26,726 bases of DNA from Ruminococcus sp. UBA3767 (GTDB lineage Bacteria; Bacillota; Clostridia; Oscillospirales; Ruminococcaceae): positions 1-26,726 of the forward strand of contig DFFV01000026.1 of NCBI GenBank assembly GCA_002371625.1. The letters are read 5' to 3'. Each line of letters begins with the position of its first letter. The first letter of the stretch is position 1. Of this stretch, positions 1 to 8,060 are shown one piece after another. The notes under the pieces were generated by a model. The model was not told the origin of the DNA. It saw nothing but the letters and a program-made list of their open reading frames with translations, and did not search any database. The position numbers and the translations under genes are program-made.

Positions 1-647
1 ATATGGACTTCAAGGTAGGCGGTACAAAGAACGGTATCACAGCTATCCAGGTGGATATCAAGATAGACGGTCTTACTTATGATATAATCGCAAGCGCATT
101 TGAAAAGACCCACAAGGCAAGGAATTATATCCTTGATGAGATAATGCTCAAGGCTATCCCTGAGGTAAGACCTACGGTAAGCAAGTGGGCACCTAAGATG
201 CTCACAACAAAGGTACCTGTTGATAAGATCAGAGAGGTCATCGGCTCGGGCGGAAAGGTCATCCAGAAGATCAGCGCTGAGTGCGATGTCAAGATCGACA
301 TCAATGAGGACGGTAATGTATTTGTTTCGGGACTTGATCTTGCAAAGGCTGAGCAGGCTATCTCGATAATCAACACTATCGGAAACGACCCTGAGATCGG
401 CGCTATTTACAGAGGTAAGGTAACAAGACTTATGAACTTCGGCGCATTCGTTGAGATCGCTCCGGGCAAGGAAGGACTTGTTCATATCTCCAAGTTGGAC
501 AAGCAGAGAGTCAACAAGGTAGAGGACGTTGTGACTGTCGGCGATGAGATCGTTGTTAAGGTAATGGAAATTGACGATCAGGGCAGGATAAATCTTTCAA
601 GAAGAGATGCACTTGCTGACATCGAGGCAAAGAAGAACGCCGAGTAA
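1..647 (+). CDS. pnp: Polyribonucleotide nucleotidyltransferase (PNPase), C-terminal part, 5' truncated by window
   Basis: PNPase degrades RNA 3' to 5' by phosphorolysis and acts in the cytoplasmic RNA decay machinery. The window opens inside the gene: the first complete codon (position 3) is an internal Met within the conserved GDMDFKV-type stretch of the second RNase PH core, so this Met is not the start. Counting from it, the end of the core is followed by a KH domain with its GSGG loop at residues 81-84 and an S1 RNA-binding domain at about 132-200. The stop codon is at 645-647 and a hairpin terminator follows. About two thirds of a usual 700-residue PNPase lies upstream of the window. 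The KH plus S1 order after an RNase PH core is diagnostic. Confidence 0.97.
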   Translation, partial: MDFKVGGTKNGITAIQVDIKIDGLTYDIIASAFEKTHKARNYILDEIMLKAIPEVRPTVSKWAPKMLTTKVPVDKIREVIGSGGKVIQKISAECDVKIDINEDGNVFVSGLDLAKAEQAISIINTIGNDPEIGAIYRGKVTRLMNFGAFVEIAPGKEGLVHISKLDKQRVNKVEDVVTVGDEIVVKVMEIDDQGRINLSRRDALADIEAKKNAE

Positions 648-663
648 TTTGAAATAACATCAC

Positions 664-695
664 AGCGGGCAGTTTCGGCTGTCCGCTTGTTTATT
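664..695 (+). terminator. Rho-independent terminator after pnp
   Basis: A 9-bp stem (664-672 with 679-687, one G-U pair) closes a 6-nt loop and is followed by a T-rich run TGTTTATT. The T run merges into the -35 box of the next promoter, so termination and re-initiation are back to back. Confidence 0.75.
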
Positions 696-723
696 GACAA
701 AAACACGCACCTGCGCATACTAT
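694..723 (+). promoter_or_regulatory. Sigma-A promoter for the 749-4097 operon
   Basis: A perfect -35 box TTGACA (694-699) is followed after 18 nt by TACTAT (718-723). Transcription would begin near 730. This leaves a leader of about 20 nt carrying a near-perfect Shine-Dalgarno at 736-745, so the ATG at 722 lies in the -10 box and cannot be the start codon. Confidence 0.7.
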
Positions 724-748
724 GGTCATAACTGCGGAGGTGATCGGG

Positions 749-1084
749 GTGTTGATGAACGTTATTGTAACAGTAACTATCGCTTTGCTGATAATTGGTG
801 TGTTCTGTTTAAGGGCATTGCACCTTGTAAGCGGAGCAAAAAAGAAGAAAAGCTGCCTGCTGATACCTTGCTTTGAGCACGACAGCGAGCTTGAAATGAC
901 GGTAACAAGTGCCTATTGGGAAGAAGTGATAGCAGGGCATAGTAACGCAAGGGAGATAATCCTGCTTGTGAGCGATGATTGCCCCGATGTGCAAAAAGCG
1001 CTTGCACTTGAGGAAAAGTATTCTATCGTGAACTGCGTCGGTGCAGCACAGCTGGAAAGGTATCTGAGGGAAAAATTAACGTAA
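749..1084 (+). CDS. Small membrane-anchored protein of unknown function
   Basis: I do not recognise this family. The reading frame is open from an ATG at 722, but that ATG overlaps the promoter -10 box. GTG at 749 sits 8 nt after GGAGG (within GGAGGTGATC, 736-745) and is my choice; ATG 755 is the alternative. The 111-residue product has one hydrophobic segment at about residues 4-24, then a basic run (AKKKK) that predicts an N-out, C-in topology, and a soluble tail of about 80 residues. The tail is mixed alpha/beta in appearance and includes ILLVSDDCPDVQKAL. It is the first gene of an operon with recD2 and comF, ending 14 nt before recD2. Whether it has anything to do with DNA processing is unknown. 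Confidence 0.7.
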   Translation: MLMNVIVTVTIALLIIGVFCLRALHLVSGAKKKKSCLLIPCFEHDSELEMTVTSAYWEEVIAGHSNAREIILLVSDDCPDVQKALALEEKYSIVNCVGAAQLERYLREKLT

Positions 1085-1098
1085 AGGAGCGTGAGAAA

Positions 1099-3363
1099 AT
1101 GGCAAAGGCTGATGAGAAAAACTATGAGTCGCTCAGCGGCGAGGTGGACAGCATAATCTTCAAAAGCGAAGAAACAGGCTTTTGCGTGCTCATGCTCAAC
1201 AGCGGCGATGACCTTGTTACCGTTGTGGGCGAGCTTGGCGATGTCGAGGAGGGCGAGGAGCTTTCCTTAACGGGCGAGTATACCACACATACAAAGTACG
1301 GCGAACAGTTCAAGGTCGTTATGTTTGAAAGGACTTTGCCGCAGACTTCCGATGCGATACTTAAATATCTTTCAAGCGGAGCTATCTCGGGGATAGGTCC
1401 CGTGCTTGCAAAAAAGCTCGTTAAAACATTCGGTGAGGATACCCTTGAAGTTATAGACACCAATCCCGAAAGGCTCACCGAGATAGCCGGCATAACCTCT
1501 AAAAAAGCAAAAAAGATCTGCGAGGATTTCAGGTCTACCTTTGCGGTGCGCTCACTGATGACTTTCCTGAGTAAAATGGGCGTGCCTGTTTCCTTCGGTG
1601 TAAAAGCCTGGCAGCGCTGGGGTGATCCCGTGCTTGAAATGATAAAGGCTAACCCGTATCTTCTTTGTTCTTACGGCGTTGACCTGCCGTTTTCAAAGGC
1701 TGACGAAATGGCAGCAGCGTTAAATCTTGCAAAGGACAGCGCATTTCGTATTAAAGCGGGTGTGGAGTATGTGCTGAGTGAAAATGCAGGCTCGGGGCAT
1801 ACCTGCCTGCCGCTTGATACACTTGAAAAGCTGTCTATGTCGTTTCTTGAAATAACGGCGGAGCAGTTCAGACAGGTGCTTGGCGAACAGCTTGCCGATG
1901 AAAATCTGTTTTTGTATAAAAAGGGCAAGCGTGATTTCATAATGCTGCGTGATTATTACAAAGCTGAGGAGTACATAGCACGCAGGCTTTGCGTTATGCG
2001 CCAGCTTACCTATGATAACCATATTGATTTTTCACCTGTCATCGACCTTGAAGAAGAAAATAACGGCATCACTTATGAGATATTGCAGAGAAAGGCGATA
2101 AACCTTGCACTTTCAAAGGGCTTTCTTGTGCTCACAGGCGGCCCGGGAACGGGAAAAACCACTACCCTTAACGCTATAATCTCACTCTATCAGCAGCAGG
2201 GCATGAATGTAATGATATGTGCGCCTACGGGCAGGGCAGCAAAGCGAATCGCCGACCTTACAGGCTACGAGGCTAAAACTATCCACCGCCTGCTTGAAGT
2301 CGAGTATACAGTGGGTGACCAGCTTCGCTTCAAGCACGATGAGAATGAACCGCTGGACTGCGATGCGCTTATAATAGACGAGATGTCAATGGTGGATTCG
2401 GTGCTTTTTGAAGCGGTGCTCAGGGCTATCAGTGTTACCTGTAAGCTCGTCCTTGTTGGCGACAGCGACCAGCTGCCGTCTGTGGGAGCAGGTAATGTGC
2501 TAAAGGATATAATCGAGAGCGGAGCTATGTCGGTCGTGCAGCTCAGGGAGATATTCAGGCAGGCGCAAAGCTCCGAGATAGTTATGAATGCGCACAAAAT
2601 AGTCAATGGGGAAGATATAGACTACACCGTTAAGGATAAGGACTTTTTCTTCTTCCAGCGTCTTGAATATCAGGGCTTGCAGGAGCTTGTCGTGGAGCTT
2701 TGCCGGAAAAGACTGCCCAAAGCTTACGGGCTTTCACCGTTGACGGACATACAGGTCATCTCGCCCACAAGGCAGGGGCCTGCCGGAACTGTCGAGCTGA
2801 ACAAGCTGCTCCAGGCACAGCTCAATCCCCGTCAGGCAGGTAAGAGCGAGATAAAAACGCCCGTGTATACCTACCGTGCAGGCGATAAGGTCATGCAGAC
2901 CAAAAACGACTACGAGATACTATGGAAAAAGCAGGACGATAACGGCAAGACCGAAAGCGGCTCGGGCATTTTCAACGGCGATATAGGAATAATACAGTCG
3001 GTGAACAGTATCCTGAAAACTGCCGTTATAGATTTTGAAGGCAGGGTGGCTGTGTACAGCCTGCCGATGCTTGATAATCTTGAGCTTGCATACGCCATAA
3101 CAGTACATAAATCGCAGGGAAGCGAATTTGAGGTAGTCATACTTACGGTGTTCAAGGGCTATGATAAACTGTATTACAGAAATCTTCTCTATACAGCTGT
3201 CACAAGGGCACGAAAGCTGCTGATAATCGTCGGCTCTAAAAAAAGAGTTGAGTATATGATAAATAACGATAGAAGAAATCTGCGGTATACAGCGCTTAAA
3301 AATATGCTCGTTGAAATGGTCGCCCAGGACGATGAGCAGTCGGGCGAGGACGTGATGATATGA
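1099..3363 (+). CDS. recD2: RecD2-type ATP-dependent DNA helicase
   Basis: RecD2 is a 5'-to-3' superfamily 1B helicase found in bacteria without RecBCD; it acts in DNA repair and replication fork maintenance. The 754-residue length fits the long RecD2 form. The order is an N-terminal OB-like domain (about 10-90), a helix-hairpin-helix region (about 95-145) and the motor. Visible motor motifs are Walker A GGPGTGKT (347-354), Walker B LIIDEMSMVD, motif III LVGDSDQLPSVG, a motif V-like AITVHKSQGSEF and motif VI YTAVTRARK. AAAGGAG at 1083-1089 supports the ATG at 1099. The stop overlaps the next start by 4 nt (ATGA), so comF translation is probably coupled. All motor motifs are intact. Confidence 0.95.
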   Translation: MAKADEKNYESLSGEVDSIIFKSEETGFCVLMLNSGDDLVTVVGELGDVEEGEELSLTGEYTTHTKYGEQFKVVMFERTLPQTSDAILKYLSSGAISGIGPVLAKKLVKTFGEDTLEVIDTNPERLTEIAGITSKKAKKICEDFRSTFAVRSLMTFLSKMGVPVSFGVKAWQRWGDPVLEMIKANPYLLCSYGVDLPFSKADEMAAALNLAKDSAFRIKAGVEYVLSENAGSGHTCLPLDTLEKLSMSFLEITAEQFRQVLGEQLADENLFLYKKGKRDFIMLRDYYKAEEYIARRLCVMRQLTYDNHIDFSPVIDLEEENNGITYEILQRKAINLALSKGFLVLTGGPGTGKTTTLNAIISLYQQQGMNVMICAPTGRAAKRIADLTGYEAKTIHRLLEVEYTVGDQLRFKHDENEPLDCDALIIDEMSMVDSVLFEAVLRAISVTCKLVLVGDSDQLPSVGAGNVLKDIIESGAMSVVQLREIFRQAQSSEIVMNAHKIVNGEDIDYTVKDKDFFFFQRLEYQGLQELVVELCRKRLPKAYGLSPLTDIQVISPTRQGPAGTVELNKLLQAQLNPRQAGKSEIKTPVYTYRAGDKVMQTKNDYEILWKKQDDNGKTESGSGIFNGDIGIIQSVNSILKTAVIDFEGRVAVYSLPMLDNLELAYAITVHKSQGSEFEVVILTVFKGYDKLYYRNLLYTAVTRARKLLIIVGSKKRVEYMINNDRRNLRYTALKNMLVEMVAQDDEQSGEDVMI

Positions 3364-4097
3364 TATCACGGTTGAAGGCGATACTTGTTGATATCCTGCT
3401 GCCAAACCGCTGCGGCTCTTGCGCAAGGGTGATAAGCTGGGACAAAACGGTGTGCGATAAATGCGAAAAGCAGCTTGAAAAAGAGCTTATAAGCGTTTGT
3501 AAGATATGCGGCAAAAAGCCATGCAAAAACCATGACCTGCAGGTGTTTGATGGTATAACTGTGCTGTTTGATTACAGCGGACAGGCACGCAAGGCGGTGA
3601 GAATGCTCAAATATCACCGTGGGCTCAATTTTGCACCCTATTGTGCAAAGCATCTTGCTCAAAGGCTGAGAGATGATAAGCTCGATGTGCAGACAGACCT
3701 TGTTACCTGTGTGCCTATGAGCCGCAAAAAACGCAGGATAAAAGGCTATGACCACGCAGAACTTATAGCCCGTGAGCTTGCAAAGAAGCTGGGCAAACCG
3801 CTTGACTGCAAGCTGCTCGTTCATGCGCAAACGGGTACTGAACAGCATTCGATGAACGCCAAAAACAGACGTGCTCACGCAAATGCGTGCTTTTCCTGCG
3901 CCGAAAAGCATAGCGATATAAGCGGAAAAACTGTTCTTATCTGTGACGATATCTATACAACGGGCTCGACCTTGAATGCCTGCGCATTGCTGCTTAAAGG
4001 TATGGGCGCTAAAAAGGTGATAGCGGCAGCTGCCGCAACTACCCACTTTAAGCTCTCCAAAGAGCGTGTGGATGTAAAAGCAAGGAAACAAAGTTAA
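3360..4097 (+). CDS. comFC: ComF-family protein with phosphoribosyltransferase fold
   Basis: ComF proteins take part in DNA uptake during natural transformation, and related proteins occur widely in species not known to be competent. This 245-residue protein begins with a zinc ribbon (C18, C21, C32, C35, followed by C47, C50 and C55). It ends with a type I phosphoribosyltransferase domain carrying the PRPP loop VLICDDIYTTGST (D196, D197). Translation starts inside the recD2 stop (4-nt overlap). The pairing with a RecD-like helicase suggests a DNA-handling role, though no other competence gene is in the window. No terminator is obvious between this gene and the next promoter at 4135. Confidence 0.88.
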   Translation: MISRLKAILVDILLPNRCGSCARVISWDKTVCDKCEKQLEKELISVCKICGKKPCKNHDLQVFDGITVLFDYSGQARKAVRMLKYHRGLNFAPYCAKHLAQRLRDDKLDVQTDLVTCVPMSRKKRRIKGYDHAELIARELAKKLGKPLDCKLLVHAQTGTEQHSMNAKNRRAHANACFSCAEKHSDISGKTVLICDDIYTTGSTLNACALLLKGMGAKKVIAAAAATTHFKLSKERVDVKARKQS

Positions 4098-4134
4098 AAA
4101 TTTGTGCTTTGGTATGAAAAAATCGGCGCAGGGC

Positions 4135-4163
4135 TTGAAAAAGTGTTTATAATGTGGTATAAT
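4135..4163 (+). promoter_or_regulatory. Strong extended -10 promoter for the Asp23-fakA-thiT operon
   Basis: TTGAAA (4135-4140), a 17-nt spacer, then perfect TATAAT (4158-4163) preceded by TG at 4155-4156 (extended -10). The leader to the GTG start is about 45 nt, too short for a typical riboswitch. Confidence 0.85.
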
Positions 4164-4214
4164 CAATAGGAAAGATTACGCCTGTATGAAATTTGCAGAA
4201 AAAGGAGTGGTATT

Positions 4215-4565
4215 GTGATAAAGTATAAGAATCATCTGGGAACTATCGGTCTTTCAACGGCTTATCTCAGACAGCTTATTTCCTCAACAGCAGAAAGCTG
4301 CTTCGGTGTAGCAGGAATGAATGTCTACGGCGCAAAGCAAGGCGTTATTGCAGTGCTCAGGAAGGAGAATACCACCAAGGGCGTCATTATCAGACAGGAT
4401 GGCGATCAGCTTGTGGTGGATCTGCATATTACGGTTAATTACGGAATAAATGTTGGCGCTATCGTTGAAAGCATTATTCATAAGGTGACTTATGTCCTGC
4501 AGGAGCAGGCAAATGTAAAGGTCAAGTCAGTGAATGTGTTTATTGACGAAATGATCAACGTATGA
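4215..4565 (+). CDS. Asp23/Gls24 family protein (YloU type)
   Basis: This family is linked to cell-envelope stress in Firmicutes, and a short member commonly lies just before the DAK-domain fatty acid kinase, as here. The 116-residue protein has the family pattern: an N-terminal GTIGLS-type strand, a central V/I-rich beta region ending in VDLHITVNYG, and a C-terminal VKSVNVFID strand. The GTG start has an AAAGGAG-type Shine-Dalgarno at 4201-4207, 7 nt upstream. No transmembrane segment or signal peptide is visible, so it is cytosolic and probably membrane-peripheral. fakA follows after 15 nt on the same transcript. Confidence 0.9.
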   Translation: MIKYKNHLGTIGLSTAYLRQLISSTAESCFGVAGMNVYGAKQGVIAVLRKENTTKGVIIRQDGDQLVVDLHITVNYGINVGAIVESIIHKVTYVLQEQANVKVKSVNVFIDEMINV

Positions 4566-4580
4566 CTGGAGGATAAGACT

Positions 4581-6212
4581 GTGATAAAAGGAAGTATGCT
4601 CCGTGACGCTTTTATCAGCGCCGCACACAGTATAGCAAATAATAAAAAATCAGTGGATGAACTCAACGTTTTTCCTGTGCCTGACGGCGATACGGGAACG
4701 AATATGTCCATGACCATCGGCAATGCACTTGCAGAGCTTGAACTGATGAAGGACGATGTTGAGTGCTCGGCTGTTGCAAAAACAATGGCGTCTGCACTTC
4801 TGAGAGGTGCAAGAGGAAACTCCGGCGTTATCCTCTCGCTTATTTTCAGAGGCTTTTCAAAGGGTCTTGCAGGCAAAAAGGAAATGAGTGCCGAGGATCT
4901 CGTTGTCAGCCTTGAAAATGGCGTAAAGGGTGCATATAAATCGGTCATGAAGCCTACTGAGGGTACTATCCTCACTGTTGTGAGAGAGTCCGCAGAAAAG
5001 GCAAGAGAAACTGTAAGAAGCACTAACGATCCCTGCGTAGTTATGGAGGAGATCTGTAAGGAAGCAAAAAGATCGCTCGATGAAACTCCCAAGCTGCTGC
5101 CCGCACTTGCAAAAGCAGGCGTTGTGGATGCAGGCGGAATGGGACTTCTCATAATCTTTGAGGCTATCAGAGATGTGTTCAACGGAGGAGAGATCGTTCA
5201 GTCTGTCAAGGATGAGCAGAAAAAGGTCACTGTTGAATCTTTCTCAAGCGCTGTCGGAGAATATGAAACCGAGATTCATTTCACATACTGCACAGAGATG
5301 ATAATAACCAAGTCGCCCGATTGTGCCGATCCCGCTAAGCTCAGAGCTTATCTTGAAACTATCGGTGACTGCGTTGTAGTCGTTGACGATGAGCAGATCA
5401 TCAAGGTGCACGTACATACCAACGATCCCGGTAAGGCTATCCAGAAGGGACTCGAATTCGGTTATATAAACCTTCCTAAGATCGAAAATATGAAACTTCA
5501 GCACGAAGCTAAGCAGCAGGAAGTAAAGCAGCAGTTCATACCTGCAAAGCCTGAGAAAAAGTACGGCTTTGTTGCTGTTGCAGCAGGAAACGGTATTGAG
5601 GAGATGTTCAGGGATGTCGGCGTTGACTGCATCGTTAAGGGCGGTCAGACAATGAATCCTTCTACCGAGGATATCCTTGCTGCTATCGAGTCCTGCCCTG
5701 CGGAAACGGTTTTCGTTCTTCCAAATAACAAGAATATCATCATGGCTGCCGAGCAGGCTGTAAAGCTCGCTGACAGAAAGGTTTGCGTGCTTCAGACAAG
5801 AACTATCCCACAGGGAATGTCCGCTATGCTCGCATTTGATCCCGATGCTGATTTCAATGCCAACAGGAAAGAGATGACCTCGGCACTTGAAAGAGTTGCT
5901 ACGGGTGCTATCACATTTGCCGCAAGAGACAGCGATTTTGAAGGTCACGCTATCAAGAAGGGCGAGATGCTTTGCATGGAAAACGGCAAGCTCGCTTTTG
6001 TAGAGAAGGATCTTGCAAAGGCTGCTTATAAGCTGACAAAGAAACTCGTTAAGGGAGATTCCTCGTTTATCACTATCCTCTACGGTGCAGATGTTACCGA
6101 CGAGGCAGCAGAGGCTCTCTATAAGCAGGTAAGTGCAAAGTTCACAAATATTGATGTAAACCTTATCAATGGCGGTCAGCCTGTTTACTACTACTACATA
6201 TCTGTTGAATAA
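4581..6212 (+). CDS. fakA: Fatty acid kinase catalytic subunit FakA (DAK-domain, YloV type)
   Basis: FakA phosphorylates fatty acids held by FakB proteins, feeding acyl phosphate into phospholipid synthesis. No FakB (DegV family) gene is in the window. The 543 residues match the usual 540-560. The N-terminal DhaL-like kinase domain (about 1-200) has the metal/ATP motif NVFPVPDGDTGTNM, with D35 and D37 as likely Mg ligands, and GARGNSGVILS at about 76-86. In the middle domain, C237, H277 and H279 fall at the spacing I recall for the zinc ligands of the Staphylococcus protein. A DegV-like C-terminal domain follows. The GTG start at 4581 has GGAGG 8 nt upstream; the in-frame ATG at 4596 is less well placed. 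Confidence 0.94.
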   Translation: MIKGSMLRDAFISAAHSIANNKKSVDELNVFPVPDGDTGTNMSMTIGNALAELELMKDDVECSAVAKTMASALLRGARGNSGVILSLIFRGFSKGLAGKKEMSAEDLVVSLENGVKGAYKSVMKPTEGTILTVVRESAEKARETVRSTNDPCVVMEEICKEAKRSLDETPKLLPALAKAGVVDAGGMGLLIIFEAIRDVFNGGEIVQSVKDEQKKVTVESFSSAVGEYETEIHFTYCTEMIITKSPDCADPAKLRAYLETIGDCVVVVDDEQIIKVHVHTNDPGKAIQKGLEFGYINLPKIENMKLQHEAKQQEVKQQFIPAKPEKKYGFVAVAAGNGIEEMFRDVGVDCIVKGGQTMNPSTEDILAAIESCPAETVFVLPNNKNIIMAAEQAVKLADRKVCVLQTRTIPQGMSAMLAFDPDADFNANRKEMTSALERVATGAITFAARDSDFEGHAIKKGEMLCMENGKLAFVEKDLAKAAYKLTKKLVKGDSSFITILYGADVTDEAAEALYKQVSAKFTNIDVNLINGGQPVYYYYISVE

Positions 6213-6226
6213 CAGGCTGGTTCATA

Positions 6227-6817
6227 ATGGCGAAAAACAACAATAGTAATGTCTATGTGCTGGTCGAAGGCGCTGTTGTGCTTGCTCTTTCCATTGCACT
6301 CAGCTTTGTAAGACCGATAAGGCTCCAGTGGGGCGGCTCGATAACACTTATGTCAATGCTGCCGCTGTGTATGTTCAGTATCAGATACGGTTTGCTCAAA
6401 GGCATCAGCCTGGCGTTCCTTTATTCCCTGTATCAGTTTGCGCAGGGCGTGAGCGGAGGGCTGCTTGGCTACGGTCTTTCAGCAACAATGCTTTTGTGCT
6501 GCATACTGTTTGATTATATCCTTGCATATACTTCAATAGGGCTTGCAGGTGCTTTCCGCAAGCGTGGAAGCGTGGGAAAGATACTGGGTATTGTTTTTGC
6601 CTTGTCGCTGAGATTTGCTTTCCATGTTATCAGCGGCGTTGTGGTGTGGAAGTCGGTAGGGCAGCTGTGGGACAGCGAGCTGTTTGTAAATAACAGCCTG
6701 CTTTACAGCCTTATCTATAACGGGGCATATATGCTCCCCGAGATAGTTTTCACTACAATTTTCTCAGTGGTGCTTATGAAAAACATCTTTTCAAAAAAAT
6801 ACTTTGTTCCAAGGTGA
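6227..6817 (+). CDS. thiT: Thiamine ECF transporter S component ThiT
   Basis: ThiT is the membrane-embedded thiamine-binding subunit that docks on the shared EcfA/EcfA'/EcfT energising module (not in this window). The 196-residue protein has about six hydrophobic segments. It carries family-like features: a GGSITLMSMLP loop after the first segment, a FRFAFHVISGVVVW-like segment (about residues 126-139) and a C-terminal YNGAYMLPE segment. It starts 14 nt after the fakA stop with only a weak Shine-Dalgarno (AGGCTGG), which suggests dependence on translation from fakA. There is no room for a TPP riboswitch, the usual control element of thiT genes. Other S components are possible, but the motifs fit ThiT best. 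Confidence 0.85.
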   Translation: MAKNNNSNVYVLVEGAVVLALSIALSFVRPIRLQWGGSITLMSMLPLCMFSIRYGLLKGISLAFLYSLYQFAQGVSGGLLGYGLSATMLLCCILFDYILAYTSIGLAGAFRKRGSVGKILGIVFALSLRFAFHVISGVVVWKSVGQLWDSELFVNNSLLYSLIYNGAYMLPEIVFTTIFSVVLMKNIFSKKYFVPR

Positions 6818-6853
6818 AATTGGACGAACCTTAAAATGAACTAATATAAAAAC

Positions 6854-6887
6854 AAAGAACTGTACAAATTTCTGTACAGTTCTTTTT
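6854..6887. terminator. Bidirectional terminator between thiT (+) and metA (-)
   Basis: A perfect 13-bp stem (6854-6866 with 6873-6885) has a 6-nt loop. It is followed by T residues on the + strand and, read on the - strand, by GTTTTTATA. It can therefore stop both convergent transcripts. Confidence 0.92.
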
Positions 6888-6905
6888 GTATGCTTGTTTG
6901 TTTTA

Positions 6906-7835
6906 TCAGTTCTGCTTGTATTTTTCAAGCTCGGCAAGATCGTAGGGCGTTTTCTGATAAACGCAGTAGTTCAGCCAGTTTGCGTAAGCAAGGTTAGCCG
7001 AGCACGCCCAATCGAAATTCGGAGTCTTTGTAACATCATCGTTCGGGAAATAATGCTGCGGCATCTCGATCTTCAGCTTCCTGTCAAGGTCTCTGAAATA
7101 TTCCTTTGCAAGCGTGTCACGGTCATACTCCCAGTGCCCGAAAATATAGTAGTTGCGCTCTGACTTGTCAGCCAGCATGTGCAGTCCTGCCTCACGGGAC
7201 TCGGTCAGAATAACGAGATCATCGACCTTTTCAACGTCCTCTCTGCGAACCTCTGTGTGCCTTGAATGAGGGCAGTGGAACGTGTCACCGAAACCTTTGA
7301 GGATCGGGTGCTTGCGCTTTAAGTTGCGGTGCCTGAAATCACCGAACATCTTGCTTTCAAGCTGATATTTCGGGATACCGTAGTTGTAGTAAAGCCCTGC
7401 CTGAGCACCCCAGCAAATATATATCGTCGAAAAAACGTTCGTCTTTGACCACTCAAAGACCTCGCAAAGCTCATCCCAGTAATCGACCTGCTCAAAATCC
7501 ATAAGCTCAACAGGCGCACCTGTGATGATAAGTCCGTCATAGCGCTCGCTGCGCACCTCATCAAACCCTTTATAAAATGCGAGCATGTGCTCCTGAGATG
7601 TGTTCTTGGAAACGTGGTTCATCTGTATCAGGTCAATGTCAACGTGAAGCGGAGTGTTGCTCAAAAGGCGCAGCAGCTGCGTTTCAGTGGATATTTTGTC
7701 AGGCATCAGGTTGACGATAGCGACCTTCAGCGCACGGATATCCTGGTGCAAAGCTCTTTCATTGCCGATAACAAATATATTCTCGTCCTCAAGCGTTTGA
7801 AACGCCGGGAGGTCGTTCGGAATCTTGATTGGCAT
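6906..7835 (-). CDS. metAA: Homoserine O-acetyltransferase (MetA/MetAA family)
   Basis: This enzyme acylates homoserine at the first committed step of methionine synthesis. The 309 residues fit the MetA (HTS) family. The nucleophile is C141 in CWGAQAGLYYNYG, with H234 and E236 in FGHWEYDRD completing the triad. E110 in GAPVE corresponds to the Bacillus position 111 that favours acetyl-CoA; the E. coli enzyme, which uses succinyl-CoA, has a small residue there. I therefore predict acetyltransferase activity despite the metA name. The start codon has an AGGAAAGGGG-type site upstream. The leader is only about 30 nt, so no SAM riboswitch or T-box precedes it. glyA diverges from the same intergenic region. 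Confidence 0.95.
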   Translation of the reverse strand: MPIKIPNDLPAFQTLEDENIFVIGNERALHQDIRALKVAIVNLMPDKISTETQLLRLLSNTPLHVDIDLIQMNHVSKNTSQEHMLAFYKGFDEVRSERYDGLIITGAPVELMDFEQVDYWDELCEVFEWSKTNVFSTIYICWGAQAGLYYNYGIPKYQLESKMFGDFRHRNLKRKHPILKGFGDTFHCPHSRHTEVRREDVEKVDDLVILTESREAGLHMLADKSERNYYIFGHWEYDRDTLAKEYFRDLDRKLKIEMPQHYFPNDDVTKTPNFDWACSANLAYANWLNYCVYQKTPYDLAELEKYKQN

Positions 7836-7872
7836 AGCTGTCCCGCCCCTTTCCTTTGTAATCTGAATTTAT

Positions 7873-7901
7873 ATTATAACATTTTTCTTTTGTCTTTGCA
7901 A
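7873..7901 (-). promoter_or_regulatory. Extended -10 promoter for metA
   Basis: Read on the - strand: TTGCAA (7901-7896), a 17-nt spacer, then TATAAT (7878-7873) preceded by TGT. Transcription would start near 7866. Confidence 0.82.
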
Positions 7902-7982
7902 GTGTGAAATGTTTATTTTCAGAATTTATTTAATTTCACTCACGAAAAAAATAAAAAAATCTGCAAAAATGAAAAAAATGTA

Positions 7983-8011
7983 TTGCTATTTATAGAAAAA
8001 TGGTTTATAAT
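7983..8011 (+). promoter_or_regulatory. Promoter for glyA
   Basis: TTGCTA (7983-7988), a 17-nt spacer, then perfect TATAAT (8006-8011). The leader of about 43 nt contains AAAGGAG at 8043-8049. The stretch between the metA and glyA promoters (about 7902-7982) is very A/T rich and shows no clear operator. Confidence 0.82.
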
Positions 8012-8060
8012 TATATTGCTTTTATGTTTTTGATTAATTTGTAAAGGAGTCTGTGTAAAA

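Noticed and set aside
694..876. 60-codon frame starting in the promoter region before recD2
   Set aside because: Its start overlaps the TTGACA box, it has no ribosome-binding site and it overlaps the better-supported frame at 749-1084.
4098..4214. Riboswitch or leader RNA before the Asp23 gene
   Set aside because: The transcript from the 4158 TATAAT box has a leader of only about 45 nt with no strong hairpin or T run.
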